From: Planomonospora sp. ID67723
GTDB taxonomy: Bacteria > Actinomycetota > Actinomycetes > Streptosporangiales > Streptosporangiaceae
DNA: 64,000 bases
Direction: 5' to 3'
NCBI RefSeq assembly: GCF_015711605.1
Contig: NZ_JABTEZ010000001.1
Location: 1,826,001 to 1,890,000 of the forward strand
Each line of letters begins with the position of its first letter. The stretch's first letter is position 1. The notes under the pieces were generated by a model that was not told the DNA's origin, searched no databases, and saw nothing but the letters and a program-made list of their open reading frames with translations. Below are positions 55,572 to 64,000 of this stretch, in pieces. Position numbers and translations under genes: made by a program.

Positions 55572-57257
55572 ATGATCCTGAGACCATCAGGTATTGTGAC
55601 GGCCCTTCTCGACCAGCTCCGGACAGCTCCGCGCAGCGTCCTCAGCCGCATCCCCCTGCCCGGCGTCGCGGGTGAGGACGACGACATCCGTCGCCCGCTC
55701 CCCGTCTCCGGGATGCTCGCCGCGGTCTGGACCCTCGGCGTCGGCCTGGCGGTGCTCACCACGCTCACCCTGGTCGGCTGGATCGCCGCCCCCCGGGACG
55801 CGCTCGGCCCCGGCCTGCCCGGGGTGTTCCGCACCGCTGCGCAGCTCTGGCTGGCGGCGCACCACGCCGGGTTCGCGATCCCCGGCGGCTCCATCGGGCT
55901 GATCCCCCTCGGGCTCATGGTCCTGCCGGCCTTCCTGCTCTACCGCGCCGGGATCTGGATGGCCCGCGACGCGGACCTGCGGCTGCGGCTGCCCGCCCGG
56001 CTGCCCAAGAACAGCCCCAAGGACGAAGCCAACGCCCGCCGCCGGGCCCAGCTGGTCCTGATCGGGCAGGCGGGGGTCTCGCTGGCGGCGCCGTACGCGC
56101 TGCTGGCCGGGGGGATCGCGCTCGTCGCCCGCAACGAGATCACCCAGCCGTTCATCGGCGACGTGCTGGTCAGCCACCTGTCGCTGGCCTTCCTCGCCGG
56201 GTCGCTGGCCACCGTACGCGCGATCGGGCCGTGGCGGTCGATGCTGCGCCTGCTGCCCGAGCGGGTGCGGTCGGTCGTGGTCGGTACGGCCGCCGCGGTG
56301 GGGATCATGCTGGCGGGCGGGGCGGTCCTGGTGCTCGGCGCGCTCGCGGTGAGCTTCGGGCAGATCCGGGAGCTGACCGAGGTCCTGTCCCCGGGTTTCG
56401 TCGGCGGCCTGCTGCTCCTGCTGGGCCAGGGGCTCTACCTGCTCAACGCGTTCGTCTGGGGGATGTCCTACATCGCGGGACCGGGGTTCGCCGTCGGCAC
56501 CGGCACGCTGATCGCCCCGACAGGCGTCCAGCTGGGCACCGTGCCCAGCCTGCCTCTCCTGGGCGCGCTGCCGGAGGCCGGGCCGACCCCGCCCTGGATC
56601 ATGGCGGTGATCGCGGTGCCGTTCATGGCCGGGGCCGTGGGGGGCGTGCTGCTCGTCAGGGTCGCCCCCTCGCCCTCCTACGAGGGCGCGCCGCTGTGGG
56701 GGTTCGTCTGCGGCGCCGCGACCGGCTGCGTGGCCGGTCTGCTGGCCGCGCTGTCCGGGGGCTCGCTCGGCGGGGCCAGGCTCGCCGTGATGGGTCCGGC
56801 GGCATGGGAGGTCATGCTCTCGGTGACGCTGGAGACGGGCGTCGCCGCGGGGATCTCGGCCGGACTGGCCAACTGGTGGCTGATCTTCCGGGGCCAGAAC
56901 ACCGCCGTCACGAGGGCCGCGGCCAAGGTCGGCACGGCCACGGCCCCCGTCCGCAAGGCGGGAGCGAAGCTGGCCAGGGCCGCCGGATCGGTGGCGGGCA
57001 GGGCCGGCCTCGCCGAGCAGGACCGGCCCCGCGCGCTCCCCGGCCACTGGCTGGACGCCACCGAGTGCGACACCCAGCCGATCCCGGTCATCCGGGACGA
57101 CTGGGAGGACGAGCACGCCTCGGCCGTGACGGAGAACCCGGCGAAGCTCCGGCGCCGCGAGCCGCCCCGCCCGCCCCGGCGCGACATCGTCGACGAGACC
57201 GATGACAAGGGCGGTCATGTTATCTACCTGGATCCCTACGCGTGGGACCGCGACTGA
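55572..57257 (+). CDS. Large polytopic membrane protein of unknown function (conserved beside sucCD/purNH)
   Basis: This 561-residue protein has about ten membrane helices and a long Arg/Pro-rich cytoplasmic tail (about 470-561) ending HVIYLDPYAWDRD. Actinobacteria commonly carry a protein of this kind between sucD and purN, annotated as an integral membrane or cell-division-like protein (the DUF6350 group, from memory). The sequence shows no catalytic motif. The start is ambiguous: ATG 55572 lacks a ribosome site, and GTG 55596 lies behind a TATTGT and might be leaderless. Confidence 0.8.
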   Translation: MILRPSGIVTALLDQLRTAPRSVLSRIPLPGVAGEDDDIRRPLPVSGMLAAVWTLGVGLAVLTTLTLVGWIAAPRDALGPGLPGVFRTAAQLWLAAHHAGFAIPGGSIGLIPLGLMVLPAFLLYRAGIWMARDADLRLRLPARLPKNSPKDEANARRRAQLVLIGQAGVSLAAPYALLAGGIALVARNEITQPFIGDVLVSHLSLAFLAGSLATVRAIGPWRSMLRLLPERVRSVVVGTAAAVGIMLAGGAVLVLGALAVSFGQIRELTEVLSPGFVGGLLLLLGQGLYLLNAFVWGMSYIAGPGFAVGTGTLIAPTGVQLGTVPSLPLLGALPEAGPTPPWIMAVIAVPFMAGAVGGVLLVRVAPSPSYEGAPLWGFVCGAATGCVAGLLAALSGGSLGGARLAVMGPAAWEVMLSVTLETGVAAGISAGLANWWLIFRGQNTAVTRAAAKVGTATAPVRKAGAKLARAAGSVAGRAGLAEQDRPRALPGHWLDATECDTQPIPVIRDDWEDEHASAVTENPAKLRRREPPRPPRRDIVDETDDKGGHVIYLDPYAWDRD

Positions 57258-57309
57258 CCCGGCCGCCCCGCCGTACGGCCGGCGTGTTCTGAGACGGGGG
57301 CGGGGCCGC

Positions 57310-58269
57310 TCACCGGCGGGCGAACCGGTCGAGCGCTCCGAGGATCTCCGAGCGCATCGCGTCGCTGCCGGTGTGCCCCGAGTCGTCGACGATGACCAGC
57401 TTCGCGTCGGGCCAGGCGCGGGCCAGTTCCCAGGCGGTGCCGGCCGGACCGCTCAGGTCGAGGCGGCCGTGGATGAGGACGGCCGGGATGCCGGCCAGCC
57501 GTCCCGCGTCGCGGAGCAGGGCGCCCTCCTCCAGCCACGCGCCGTGCGAGAAGTAGTGCGCGCAGATCCGGACGAGCGCCAGGAGGTCGTCCGGCGGGCT
57601 GTCGCTGTAGGCGTTCGGCACGCCGTTCGGTTCGAGGGAGATCACCGCGTCCTCCCACGCGCACCAGTCGGCCGCGGCCCTGGCCCGCACCCGCGGGTCG
57701 GGATCCTCCATGAGCCGGGAGTAGGCCGCCAGCAGGTCGCCGTCGCGGTCGGCCTCGGGCACGCCGTCCCGGAAGCGCTCCCACTCCTCGGGGAAGAACC
57801 GGCCGACGCCGCGGTAGAGCCAGTCGATCTCCGATCGCCGGGTCATGGTGACGCTGGGGATGACGATCTCCGACACCCGCTCCGGGTGGCGCTCGGCGTA
57901 GGCGAGGATCAGCGTGGACCCCCACGAGCCGCCGAACAGCAGCCAGCGGTCGACGCCCAGGTGTTCGCGGAGCAGCTCCATGTCGGAGAGCAGGTGCTCG
58001 GTGGTGTTGAGGCTCATGTCCGCTGCGGGGTCGCTCGCGTGCGGCGTGCTGCGCCCGCAGTTGCGCTGGTCGAACAGGACGACCCGGTAGCGGTCCGGGT
58101 CGAAGTACTGCCGGTGGCCGGGCGAGCATCCGCCGCCCGGCCCGCCGTGGACGACGAGGGCGGGCTTGCCGTCCGGGTTGCCGCAGACCTCCCAGTAGAC
58201 GAGGTTGCCGTCGCCGGCGTCGAGCATCCCGTGGTCGTACGGCTCGATCGGGGGATAACGGTCCGCCAT
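57310..58269 (-). CDS. pip: Prolyl aminopeptidase (proline iminopeptidase)
   Basis: This 319-residue alpha/beta hydrolase has the oxyanion segment VVHGGPGGGCSPGHRQYFDP (about 39-58), the nucleophile elbow FGGSWGSTLILAYAERHPE (Ser at about 115), DQRNCGRSTPH, Asp in IHGRLDLSGP and His in DDSGHTGS. These match proline iminopeptidase, which removes N-terminal proline. ATG 58269 has AAGGAG upstream. It is divergent from a MarR gene, and two palindromes sit between them, so it is probably MarR-repressed. Confidence 0.9.
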   Translation of the reverse strand: MADRYPPIEPYDHGMLDAGDGNLVYWEVCGNPDGKPALVVHGGPGGGCSPGHRQYFDPDRYRVVLFDQRNCGRSTPHASDPAADMSLNTTEHLLSDMELLREHLGVDRWLLFGGSWGSTLILAYAERHPERVSEIVIPSVTMTRRSEIDWLYRGVGRFFPEEWERFRDGVPEADRDGDLLAAYSRLMEDPDPRVRARAAADWCAWEDAVISLEPNGVPNAYSDSPPDDLLALVRICAHYFSHGAWLEEGALLRDAGRLAGIPAVLIHGRLDLSGPAGTAWELARAWPDAKLVIVDDSGHTGSDAMRSEILGALDRFARR

Positions 58270-58293
58270 GCAGGGCTCCTTCCGCAGATATAC

Positions 58294-58305
58294 AACAGTA
58301 CTGTT
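58294..58305. promoter_or_regulatory. Palindromic MarR operator candidate, site 1
   Basis: AACAGTACTGTT is a perfect 12-bp palindrome in the 67-bp gap between pip and the MarR gene. Confidence 0.8.
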
Positions 58306-58319
58306 ATATCGCGATATGC

Positions 58320-58331
58320 AACAGCGCTGTT
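58320..58331. promoter_or_regulatory. Palindromic MarR operator candidate, site 2
   Basis: AACAGCGCTGTT is a perfect 12-bp palindrome sharing AACAG-N2-CTGTT with site 1, centred 26 bp from it and ending 5 bp before ATG 58337. Confidence 0.8.
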
Positions 58332-58336
58332 ATGTT

Positions 58337-58852
58337 ATGGGAATGGAGCCCTTCGCGTCCGGACCCGGACTGCTCGGAACGCGCCTGCGTCACCTGCTGG
58401 AACTGCTGGACGGCGACGTCGCGGCCGTCTACGCCGATCTCGGTCTGGAGGGGTTCCGCCCGAGGTTCACGCCGGTCGTGCGGGCCCTGGCCGCCTCGGG
58501 GCCGAGCTCCATCCGCGACCTGGCGCGCGTGATCGGGGTGACCCACTCCGCGGCGAGCCAGACGGTGGCCCAGATGGCCAGGTCGGGACTCGTCGCCGTC
58601 GCGCCGGGCGAGGACGCGCGTCAGCGGATCGTCCGCCTCACGCCGGAGGCCGAGGCGCTCGTGCCGGTGCTGGAGGCGGAGTGGGCGGCCACCGCCGCCG
58701 CGGCCGCCGGGCTGGAGGCGGAGCTGTCGTTCCCGCTGAGCCGGCTCGTCGACGAGGTGCTCGCCGCCCTGTCCAGGCGCCCGATGCGGCAGCGGATCAT
58801 GGAGGCGGTGCCCGACCTCGTGACCGGCGGGCGTGAGGGCCCGCGCCCCTGA
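58337..58852 (+). CDS. MarR family transcriptional regulator
   Basis: This ~171-residue protein has a winged helix-turn-helix (SSIRDLARVIGVTHSAASQT, VAQMARSGLVAVAPGEDARQ) flanked by dimerisation helices, and it has the MarR wing sequence ARQRIVRLTPEA. ATG 58337 or 58343 are possible; earlier in-frame starts overlap the operators. It likely represses itself and the divergent pip gene by binding the two palindromes. The ligand is unknown. Confidence 0.88.
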   Translation: MGMEPFASGPGLLGTRLRHLLELLDGDVAAVYADLGLEGFRPRFTPVVRALAASGPSSIRDLARVIGVTHSAASQTVAQMARSGLVAVAPGEDARQRIVRLTPEAEALVPVLEAEWAATAAAAAGLEAELSFPLSRLVDEVLAALSRRPMRQRIMEAVPDLVTGGREGPRP

Positions 58853-58932
58853 ACCGCGGCGGGGGAGGCCGCGCGCGGCCCGGCGCCCCCCTGCGGGAGG
58901 GGCCGGTGCCGAGGGGACCCGGGCAGGTCAGG

Positions 58933-59343
58933 TCAGGGAGGGAACGGGAACTGCAGCTGGCCGGGCCCGACGACGGGGAACCGCTCCTCCATGGCCCGCT
59001 CCAGCCGGTCCACGCACTCGTTCTGCGCGGCGACGGTGCCGGCGCCGATCTTGCATTCGGCGTAGGCGGCGAGCTCCTCGCTGAGGTAGAGCTGGAGCGC
59101 GAGCACCGCGAGTGAGATCAGGAGCGCCACCGAGGAGATGACGATGCCCGCGACGGCCGCGCCCACGGGCTTGGCCGCCGACCTGAGCGCGGGGATCGCA
59201 CGGATCGAGACGACGAGTGCGAAGACCGCCACGAACAGCCCCGCCAGCGGGAGCATGAACGTCAGCACGATCGCCGCGAACGCCAGCCAGAGCGCCCGTC
59301 GTCCCGCCTTCTCCGCGGGTCGTAGCTGGACGGGTGTCGTCAC
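58933..59343 (-). CDS. Small DUF4190-like membrane protein
   Basis: This 136-residue protein has two or three hydrophobic helices (about 17-48 and 58-88). A short extracytoplasmic tail with two Cys (AECKIGAGT and NECVDRLERAM) could form a disulfide. The helical part resembles the DUF4190/DUF4870 type of small actinobacterial membrane proteins. It is divergent from purN. The function is unknown. Confidence 0.7.
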   Translation of the reverse strand: MTTPVQLRPAEKAGRRALWLAFAAIVLTFMLPLAGLFVAVFALVVSIRAIPALRSAAKPVGAAVAGIVISSVALLISLAVLALQLYLSEELAAYAECKIGAGTVAAQNECVDRLERAMEERFPVVGPGQLQFPFPP

Positions 59344-59428
59344 CTGCAGGACCTCCTTGCATCACGTGAGCCGACAGGCCGATACCCTTGCAGCGGCGTG
59401 AGTACCCGTCGGAATGGAGAGTGCGTCG

Positions 59429-60085
59429 GTGTCATCCCAGGCCGCTCGGCTTGTGGTTCTCGTTTCCGGCTCTGGAACAAACCTACAGGCCCTTCTCGAC
59501 GCGGTGGCAGACGAGGGGTACGGCGCCCGGATCGTGGCGGTGGGCGCCGACCGTGACGGCATCGAGGGGCTGGACCGCGCGGAGCGCGCCGGGGTGCCGA
59601 CCTTCGTCGAGCGGATCCCCGACCACCCGGCCCGCGAGGCGTGGGACCTGGCGCTCGCGGCCAGGATCGCCGAGTACCGGCCGGACCTGGTCGTCTGCGC
59701 CGGGTTCATGAAGATCCTCGGCGCGCCGACGCTGACCGCCTTCCCCGTGCTCAACACCCACCCCGCGCTGCTGCCGTCCTTTCCCGGGGCGCACGGGGTC
59801 CGCGACGCCCTCGCCCACGGCGTGCGGGTCACCGGCTGCACCGTGATGCTCGCCGACGCCGGGGTGGACACCGGGCCGATCGTCGCCCAGGAGGCCGTCC
59901 GCGTCTACGACGGCGACGACGAGCACACCCTGCACGAGCGCATCAAGGCCGTCGAGCGGGGGCTGCTCGTCGAGACCGTCGGGCGGATGGCCCGCGAGGG
60001 CTGGACGGTGACCGGCAGGACCGTCCGCATCGGGCGTCCCCGGGACCCCGGCCGGCCGGACGCCGCACGGCCCCGAGCGGTCTGA
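59429..60085 (+). CDS. purN: Phosphoribosylglycinamide formyltransferase
   Basis: This 218-residue enzyme transfers a formyl group from 10-formyl-THF to GAR in purine synthesis. The signatures are VLVSGSGTNLQALLDA, FMKILGAPTLTAFP, the catalytic NTHPALLPSFPGAHG and VMLADAGVDTGPIVAQE. I chose GTG 59429 because GGAG (59416-59419) is 9 bp upstream, while ATG 59414 has none. purH follows after 69 bp, and both depend on 10-formyl-THF, for which folD downstream supplies the one-carbon pathway. Confidence 0.95.
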   Translation: MSSQAARLVVLVSGSGTNLQALLDAVADEGYGARIVAVGADRDGIEGLDRAERAGVPTFVERIPDHPAREAWDLALAARIAEYRPDLVVCAGFMKILGAPTLTAFPVLNTHPALLPSFPGAHGVRDALAHGVRVTGCTVMLADAGVDTGPIVAQEAVRVYDGDDEHTLHERIKAVERGLLVETVGRMAREGWTVTGRTVRIGRPRDPGRPDAARPRAV

Positions 60086-60154
60086 ACAACTGGAACGACC
60101 CGGCGGACGAGCCGGGCGCCCCGGACAACCGGAAGCAAACAGGAGGAGCAGGAA

Positions 60155-61699
60155 GTGACCCGCATCGCCATCCGGCGCGCGTTGATCGCGGTGTACGACA
60201 AGAGCGGGCTGGAGGAGCTGGCACGCGGGCTCGACGCCGCGGGTGTGGAGATCGTCTCCACCGGCGGCACCGCCGCGAAGATCGCGTCTTTCGGCGTCCC
60301 GGTGACTCCGGTCGAGGCGCTGACGGGTTTCCCCGAGTGCCTCGACGGCCGGGTGAAGACCCTGCACCCGCGCGTGCACGCCGGCCTGCTGGCCGACAGC
60401 GGCAACCCGGACCACGTGGCGCAGCTCGAGGAGCTGGAGATCGACCCGTTCGAGCTGGTCGTGGTCAACCTCTACCCGTTCCAGGAGACCGTCGCCTCCG
60501 GCGCGTCCGACGCCGAGTGCGTGGAGCAGATCGACATCGGCGGCCCGGCGATGATCCGCGCCGCGGCCAAGAACCACGGCACCGCCGCGATCGTCGTCGA
60601 CCCGGCGGCCTACGGGGACGTGCTCGCCGCGGTCGCCGAGGGCGGCTTCACCCTCACCGAGCGCCGCCGCCTGGCCGCCGCCGCCTACGCCCACACCGCC
60701 GCCTACGACACCGCCGTGGCCTCCTGGTTCGCCAACGTGTACGCGGCCGAGGAGGACGCCTGGCCCGCCTACATGGGCGCCTCCTGGAAGCTGTCGACGC
60801 CGCTGCGCTACGGCGAGAACCCGCACCAGCGCGCCGCCCTCTACAGCGCGGGCACCGGCGGGCTGGCCGGGGCCGAGCAGCTGCACGGCAAGGAGATGTC
60901 CTACAACAACTACCTCGACGCCGACGCCGCCTGGCGGGCCGCGTGGGACTTCGCCGAGCCCGCCGTCGCGATCATCAAGCACCAGAACCCGTGCGGCATC
61001 GCGGTCGGCGCCGACGTGGCCGAGGCGCACCGCAAGGCCCACGCCTGCGACCCGGTCTCCGCCTACGGCGGGGTCATCGCGGTGAACGGCGAGGTCACCG
61101 GGGAGCTGGCCCGGCAGATCGCCGAGGTGTTCACCGAGGTCGTGGTGGCCACCGGCTTCACAGGTGAGGCACTGGCCGTACTGACCGAGAAGAAGAACAT
61201 CCGGCTGCTGTCCTGTCCGCAGGGCCCGGCCAACCCGGCCGAGTTCCGGCGGATCGACGGCGGCCTGCTGGTGCAGACGGCCGACCGGGTGGACGCCCCC
61301 GGCGACGCCTCCGAGAGCTGGGAACTCAAGGCGGGCCCTGCGGCCTCCGCCGAGGTCCTCGCCGACCTGGCCTTCGCCTGGAAGGCCTGCCGCTCGGTGA
61401 AGTCCAACGCGATCCTGCTCGCCTCCGGCGGGGCGAGCGTGGGCGTCGGCATGGGCCAGGTCAACCGGGTCGACTCGGCCCAGCTCGCGGTCTCCCGCGC
61501 GGGTGAGCGCGCGGCGGGGTCGGTGGCGGCCTCCGACGCGTTCTTCCCGTTCGCCGACGGTCTCAAGATCCTCGCTGAGGCGGGGGTGCAGGCGATCGTG
61601 GAGCCCGGCGGCTCGATCCGGGACGACGAGGTGATCGCCGCGGCCGAGGCCGCCGGGATCACCCTCTACTTCACCGGGACCCGGCACTTCTTCCACTAG
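60155..61699 (+). CDS. purH: Bifunctional AICAR formyltransferase/IMP cyclohydrolase
   Basis: This 514-residue protein performs the last two steps to IMP. The N-terminal MGS-like cyclohydrolase domain (about 1-145) contains [31 protein letters not shown] and [15 protein letters not shown]. The C-terminal transformylase has [41 protein letters not shown] and the end [11 protein letters not shown] 60155 follows AGGAGGAGCAGG. A very strong terminator lies 14 bp after its stop. Confidence 0.97.
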   Translation: MTRIAIRRALIAVYDKSGLEELARGLDAAGVEIVSTGGTAAKIASFGVPVTPVEALTGFPECLDGRVKTLHPRVHAGLLADSGNPDHVAQLEELEIDPFELVVVNLYPFQETVASGASDAECVEQIDIGGPAMIRAAAKNHGTAAIVVDPAAYGDVLAAVAEGGFTLTERRRLAAAAYAHTAAYDTAVASWFANVYAAEEDAWPAYMGASWKLSTPLRYGENPHQRAALYSAGTGGLAGAEQLHGKEMSYNNYLDADAAWRAAWDFAEPAVAIIKHQNPCGIAVGADVAEAHRKAHACDPVSAYGGVIAVNGEVTGELARQIAEVFTEVVVATGFTGEALAVLTEKKNIRLLSCPQGPANPAEFRRIDGGLLVQTADRVDAPGDASESWELKAGPAASAEVLADLAFAWKACRSVKSNAILLASGGASVGVGMGQVNRVDSAQLAVSRAGERAAGSVAASDAFFPFADGLKILAEAGVQAIVEPGGSIRDDEVIAAAEAAGITLYFTGTRHFFH

Positions 61700-61713
61700 G
61701 AGACACCCGCTCC

Positions 61714-61752
61714 CGTACGGCGCCGCCTCCGGTCGTGAGGCGGCGCCGTACG
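61714..61752 (+). terminator. purH terminator
   Basis: CGTACGGCGCCGCCTC (61714-61729) and its exact complement at 61737-61752 form a 16-bp stem with a 7-nt loop, followed by TCTTCCC. Confidence 0.92.
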
Positions 61753-62092
61753 TCTTCCCGGCGCCCGTGCGTCTCCCCGGTCCCGGTGCCCGTGCGTCTT
61801 CCGGGCGTCCGTCCGCCCTCCGTCCGCCCTCCGTCCGCCGTCCGGCGGCCGCCCGCGGGGCACGCTCTCCGGCAGCCTGTCCGCAGGCGGGCCTCGATTT
61901 CTCCCGTCCGATTTTCCGGAACCCCTACGGTGGGCGGCCGGTCCGCCGATACTGCTGGTGTCGCTCTCCCACCGGGTCGCTCTGATGCGGGTGACAAGAG
62001 AGTGGCGAAATGAGCAGGTTGTTCCGGCTTACGAGGCTTTGTCCTGTGGTTAGCCTGGAGCATTCTTTCCCATGGCCCGCTGGAGACCTCAC
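61753..62092. other. Non-coding gap with imperfect repeats
   Basis: The gap after the purH terminator carries no convincing gene. It begins with imperfect repeats of a GCCGTGCGTCTTCCCGG-like unit and the period-11 tract at 61808-61845. The last ~100 bp are AT-richer, and TAGCCT (62051-62056) may be a -10 for the small membrane protein gene. Confidence 0.6.
61808..61845. repeat. Period-11 tandem repeat, about 3.4 copies
   Basis: The unit GTCCGCCCTCC repeats every 11 bp with a single mismatch at 61840, in the non-coding gap after purH. Confidence 0.88.
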
Positions 62093-62266
62093 ATGCCCAT
62101 GCTTGACTTCATCCTGCCCGTCCTCGTGATGATCGGCGGGTTCTGGCAGAGCCCGATCACCCTGGTGGTGCTCGCGCTCGGCTCTGCGTACATGGGCGTG
62201 AAGGCCGTAGAGATCATCCCCTTCACCCGCAGGATCATCGAGCAGCGGGAGGCCGAGCGCGGCTGA
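62093..62266 (+). CDS. Small membrane protein, 57 residues
   Basis: This short protein has a hydrophobic region of one or two helices (MLDFILPVLVMIGGFW and PITLVVLALGSAYMGV) and a charged C-terminal helix (TRRIIEQREAERG). ATG 62093 has TGGAG 7 bp upstream; ATG 62072 would add seven residues. A hairpin follows the stop. It lies between purH and folD. I do not recognise the family. Confidence 0.65.
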   Translation: MPMLDFILPVLVMIGGFWQSPITLVVLALGSAYMGVKAVEIIPFTRRIIEQREAERG

Positions 62267-62278
62267 CCCGGTGCGGAC

Positions 62279-62313
62279 GGCCGCCCGCGGTCTCAGGGAG
62301 GTGGCGGGCGGCC
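62279..62313 (+). terminator. Hairpin before folD
   Basis: GGCCGCCCGC (62279-62288) and GCGGGCGGCC (62304-62313) form a 10-bp stem with a 15-nt loop. It ends the small membrane protein transcript 34 bp before folD. Confidence 0.65.
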
Positions 62314-62346
62314 GGGCGCGGATGATCTCATGAGAAAGTTGGGTTC

Positions 62347-63192
62347 ATGAGCGCGCAGATTCTGGACGGCAAGGCCACCGCAGCAAAGATCAAGGCAGAC
62401 CTCGCGGCGCGGGTGACCGCGCTGAAGGAGCGGGGGATCACCCCCGGACTCGGCACGGTCCTCGTGGGCGACGACCCGGGCAGCCAGATCTACGTCGCGG
62501 GCAAGCACCGCGACTGCGCCGAGGTCGGCATCGCCTCCATCCGCAGGGACCTGCCCGCCAACGCCACTCAGGCCGAGCTCGAAGAGGTCATCGACGAGCT
62601 CAACGCCTCCCCCGAGTGCACCGGCTACATCGTTCAGCTCCCGCTGCCCCGGCACTTCGACACCCAGGCGATCCTGGAGCGCGTCGACCCGGCCAAGGAC
62701 GCCGACGGCCTGCACCCGATCAACCTGGGGCGGCTGGTCCACATGGTCGACGCGCCGCTGCCCTGCACCCCGCACGGGATCGTCCTGCTCCTGCAGGAGT
62801 ACGGCGTGCCGATCAAGGGCGCCGAGGTCGCCGTGGTCGGCCGAGGCATCACCGTGGGCCGCTCGCTCGGCCTGCTGCTCACCCGCCGCACCGAGAACGC
62901 CACCGTGACGCTCTGCCACACCGGCACCCAGGACCTGGCGGCCCACACCCGCCGCGCCGACATCGTCGTCGCCGCCGCGGGCGTGCCGCACCTGATCACC
63001 GCCGACATGGTGAAGCCCGGCGCGGCCGTGCTCGACGTCGGCGTCTCCCGGGTCGACGGGAAGATCGCCGGCGACGTCGCCCCGGATGTCCGGGAGGTCG
63101 CCGGCTTCGTCGCGCCCAACCCCGGCGGGGTGGGCCCGATGACCCGGGCCCTGCTGCTCGCCAACGTCGTCGAGGCCGCCGAGAAGGCGTGA
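62347..63192 (+). CDS. folD: Methylenetetrahydrofolate dehydrogenase/cyclohydrolase
   Basis: This 281-residue bifunctional enzyme makes 10-formyl-THF from 5,10-methylene-THF. Visible are [20 protein letters not shown] (Tyr and catalytic Lys), [27 protein letters not shown] and the NADP loop [35 protein letters not shown] closes the protein. ATG 62347 is preceded by a weak AGAAAG. It supplies the cofactor for PurN and PurH encoded just upstream. Confidence 0.96.
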   Translation: MSAQILDGKATAAKIKADLAARVTALKERGITPGLGTVLVGDDPGSQIYVAGKHRDCAEVGIASIRRDLPANATQAELEEVIDELNASPECTGYIVQLPLPRHFDTQAILERVDPAKDADGLHPINLGRLVHMVDAPLPCTPHGIVLLLQEYGVPIKGAEVAVVGRGITVGRSLGLLLTRRTENATVTLCHTGTQDLAAHTRRADIVVAAAGVPHLITADMVKPGAAVLDVGVSRVDGKIAGDVAPDVREVAGFVAPNPGGVGPMTRALLLANVVEAAEKA

Positions 63193-63193
63193 G

Positions 63194-63850
63194 TCAGGAC
63201 GCCCGGCGGCCCGCGGTGGTGGTCGTCGCCGGCTGGGACTCCGGGGTGCCGGTCGCGCGCTGCGACGGCACCACCGGAGTGGGCCTGACCAGTCCCAGGG
63301 CGACGACCTCGTTGGCCAGCCTGGTGCGCCGGTTGGTGCCCTCCGGGATCCGGAACTTCTGGTAGAGGCGGAGCAGGTGCTGCTTGACGGCCGCCTCCGT
63401 CACCACCAGGTCGTCGGCGATCTCCCGCGCGGTGGCCGGGGCGACGAACGCCTCGTCCGACAGCGCCGGCCGGCACAGCGAGGTCAGCACGTCGACCTCC
63501 CGCCTGGTCAGCTCGGGGGCCGCGGCGCGGCGGAGCTCGACCTCGGGGGCGAAGTCCTCGCGGGGGACGCCGCCGATCCTGCCTCGTGCGGCGCCGAAGG
63601 AGACGACGTCGCCGTCGTCGAGCACCCTCCGGGCGATCGGCCTGCCGTTCACCCGTGTGCCGTTGCGGGACAAGCCCAGGTCAACGACGTACAGGTAGGG
63701 TCCGCGCCGGACGAATTCCGCATGCAGCCGGGAGACACTCGGATCGGTGAGCCGGATGTCAACCCCCCGGCCGCGCCCGATGGTCGTGATCTCGGGGCGC
63801 AACGGGACCACCTCGCCGGTGTCCTCGATGCGTATGAACGGCCCCTCCAC
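63194..63850 (-). CDS. FHA domain protein fused to a helix-turn-helix domain
   Basis: This 218-residue protein has an N-terminal FHA domain (about 18-85), with TIGRGRGVDIRLTDPSVSRL followed by HAEF and LSRNGTRVNGRPI; these are the phosphothreonine-binding loops. A C-terminal winged or LuxR-like helix-turn-helix follows (about 110-190): LTRREVDVLTSLCRPAL, ATAREIADDLVVTEAAVKQH and LLRLYQKFRIPEG. The tail is Thr-rich. This suggests a DNA-binding protein controlled by a Ser/Thr kinase. GTG 63850 follows GGGGAGGAA. It converges with folD, 1 bp apart. Confidence 0.8.
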   Translation of the reverse strand: MEGPFIRIEDTGEVVPLRPEITTIGRGRGVDIRLTDPSVSRLHAEFVRRGPYLYVVDLGLSRNGTRVNGRPIARRVLDDGDVVSFGAARGRIGGVPREDFAPEVELRRAAAPELTRREVDVLTSLCRPALSDEAFVAPATAREIADDLVVTEAAVKQHLLRLYQKFRIPEGTNRRTRLANEVVALGLVRPTPVVPSQRATGTPESQPATTTTAGRRAS

Positions 63851-64000
63851 GGCAGTTCCTCCCCAGGTAGCCCGCCGTAACTGTTACTACAGCTCCGGCT
63901 TACCCAAACGAGGGGATGGGGAATCGCCTTTGCCAGAAGCAGAATCATTCGTGAAATTGGTCTGGACCTCTCTCCAGGGTTTCCCCTGCTCACGGGTAGA

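Noticed and set aside
61745-61845. Possible CRISPR-like repeat array
   Set aside because: The units are too short (11 to about 20 bp), there are no unique spacers of constant length, and no cas genes are nearby.

Overview
The window is high-GC DNA with many GTG starts, 4-bp ATGA gene overlaps, a WhiB-type protein, a PspC histidine kinase and the block sucC-sucD-(large membrane protein)-purN-purH-folD. Together these point to a filamentous actinobacterium, most likely of the Streptosporangiales or a relative; the family assignment is inference. I saw no rRNA, tRNA, insertion sequence, prophage or CRISPR array.

Region 1 (about 1-26.4 kb) is a cell-surface glycopolymer locus. It opens with a divergent polyprenyl-phosphate glycosyltransferase/GtrA pair. 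Next come rmlA and rmlB (dTDP-4-keto-6-deoxyglucose supply, without rmlC or rmlD), two methyltransferases, and a polytopic glycosyltransferase-like protein preceded by a broken copy of its own 3' end. These are followed by a membrane-anchored coiled-coil methyltransferase and two large GT2 glycosyltransferases. A GT2 domain fused to a TagF-type CDP-glycerol glycerophosphotransferase domain comes next, then a short sulfotransferase-like protein. The most unusual part is 17.2-22.5 kb: a CDP-alcohol phosphotransferase plus sulfotransferase cassette present twice in tandem, with a third sulfotransferase behind it and conserved non-coding leaders in front of each copy. A GT4 gene and a second GT2-TagF fusion face it from the other strand. 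The content suggests a sulfated, polyol-phosphate-containing surface glycan or glycolipid. The exporter is not in the window.

Region 2 (26.6-46 kb) is accessory and regulatory. It holds a GAF/PAS histidine kinase and a four-gene form II CO-dehydrogenase-like molybdenum hydroxylase operon (small, large and medium subunits plus a membrane-anchored CoxG). A VOC/PNPOx pair, a DJ-1/PfpI protein divergent from a LysR regulator, and a CGNR zinc-finger protein follow. A divergent PspC envelope-stress module consists of a PspC/LiaF-like protein facing a PspC histidine kinase and LuxR response regulator. The region ends with a GCS2-type ligase, a WhiB-like protein, a CPBP protease, a FetB-like permease and a PIG-L deacetylase.

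Region 3 (46-64 kb) is mostly core chromosome: pcrA (apparently leaderless), an SDR/TetR pair, two paralogous secreted proteins, an IcmB-like B12 protein, sucCD, a large polytopic membrane protein, purN, purH and folD. Inserted among these are a prolyl aminopeptidase/MarR pair with two palindromic operators, and an FHA-HTH fusion. Several strong hairpins (50.25, 55.44, 61.71 kb) separate the transcription units.
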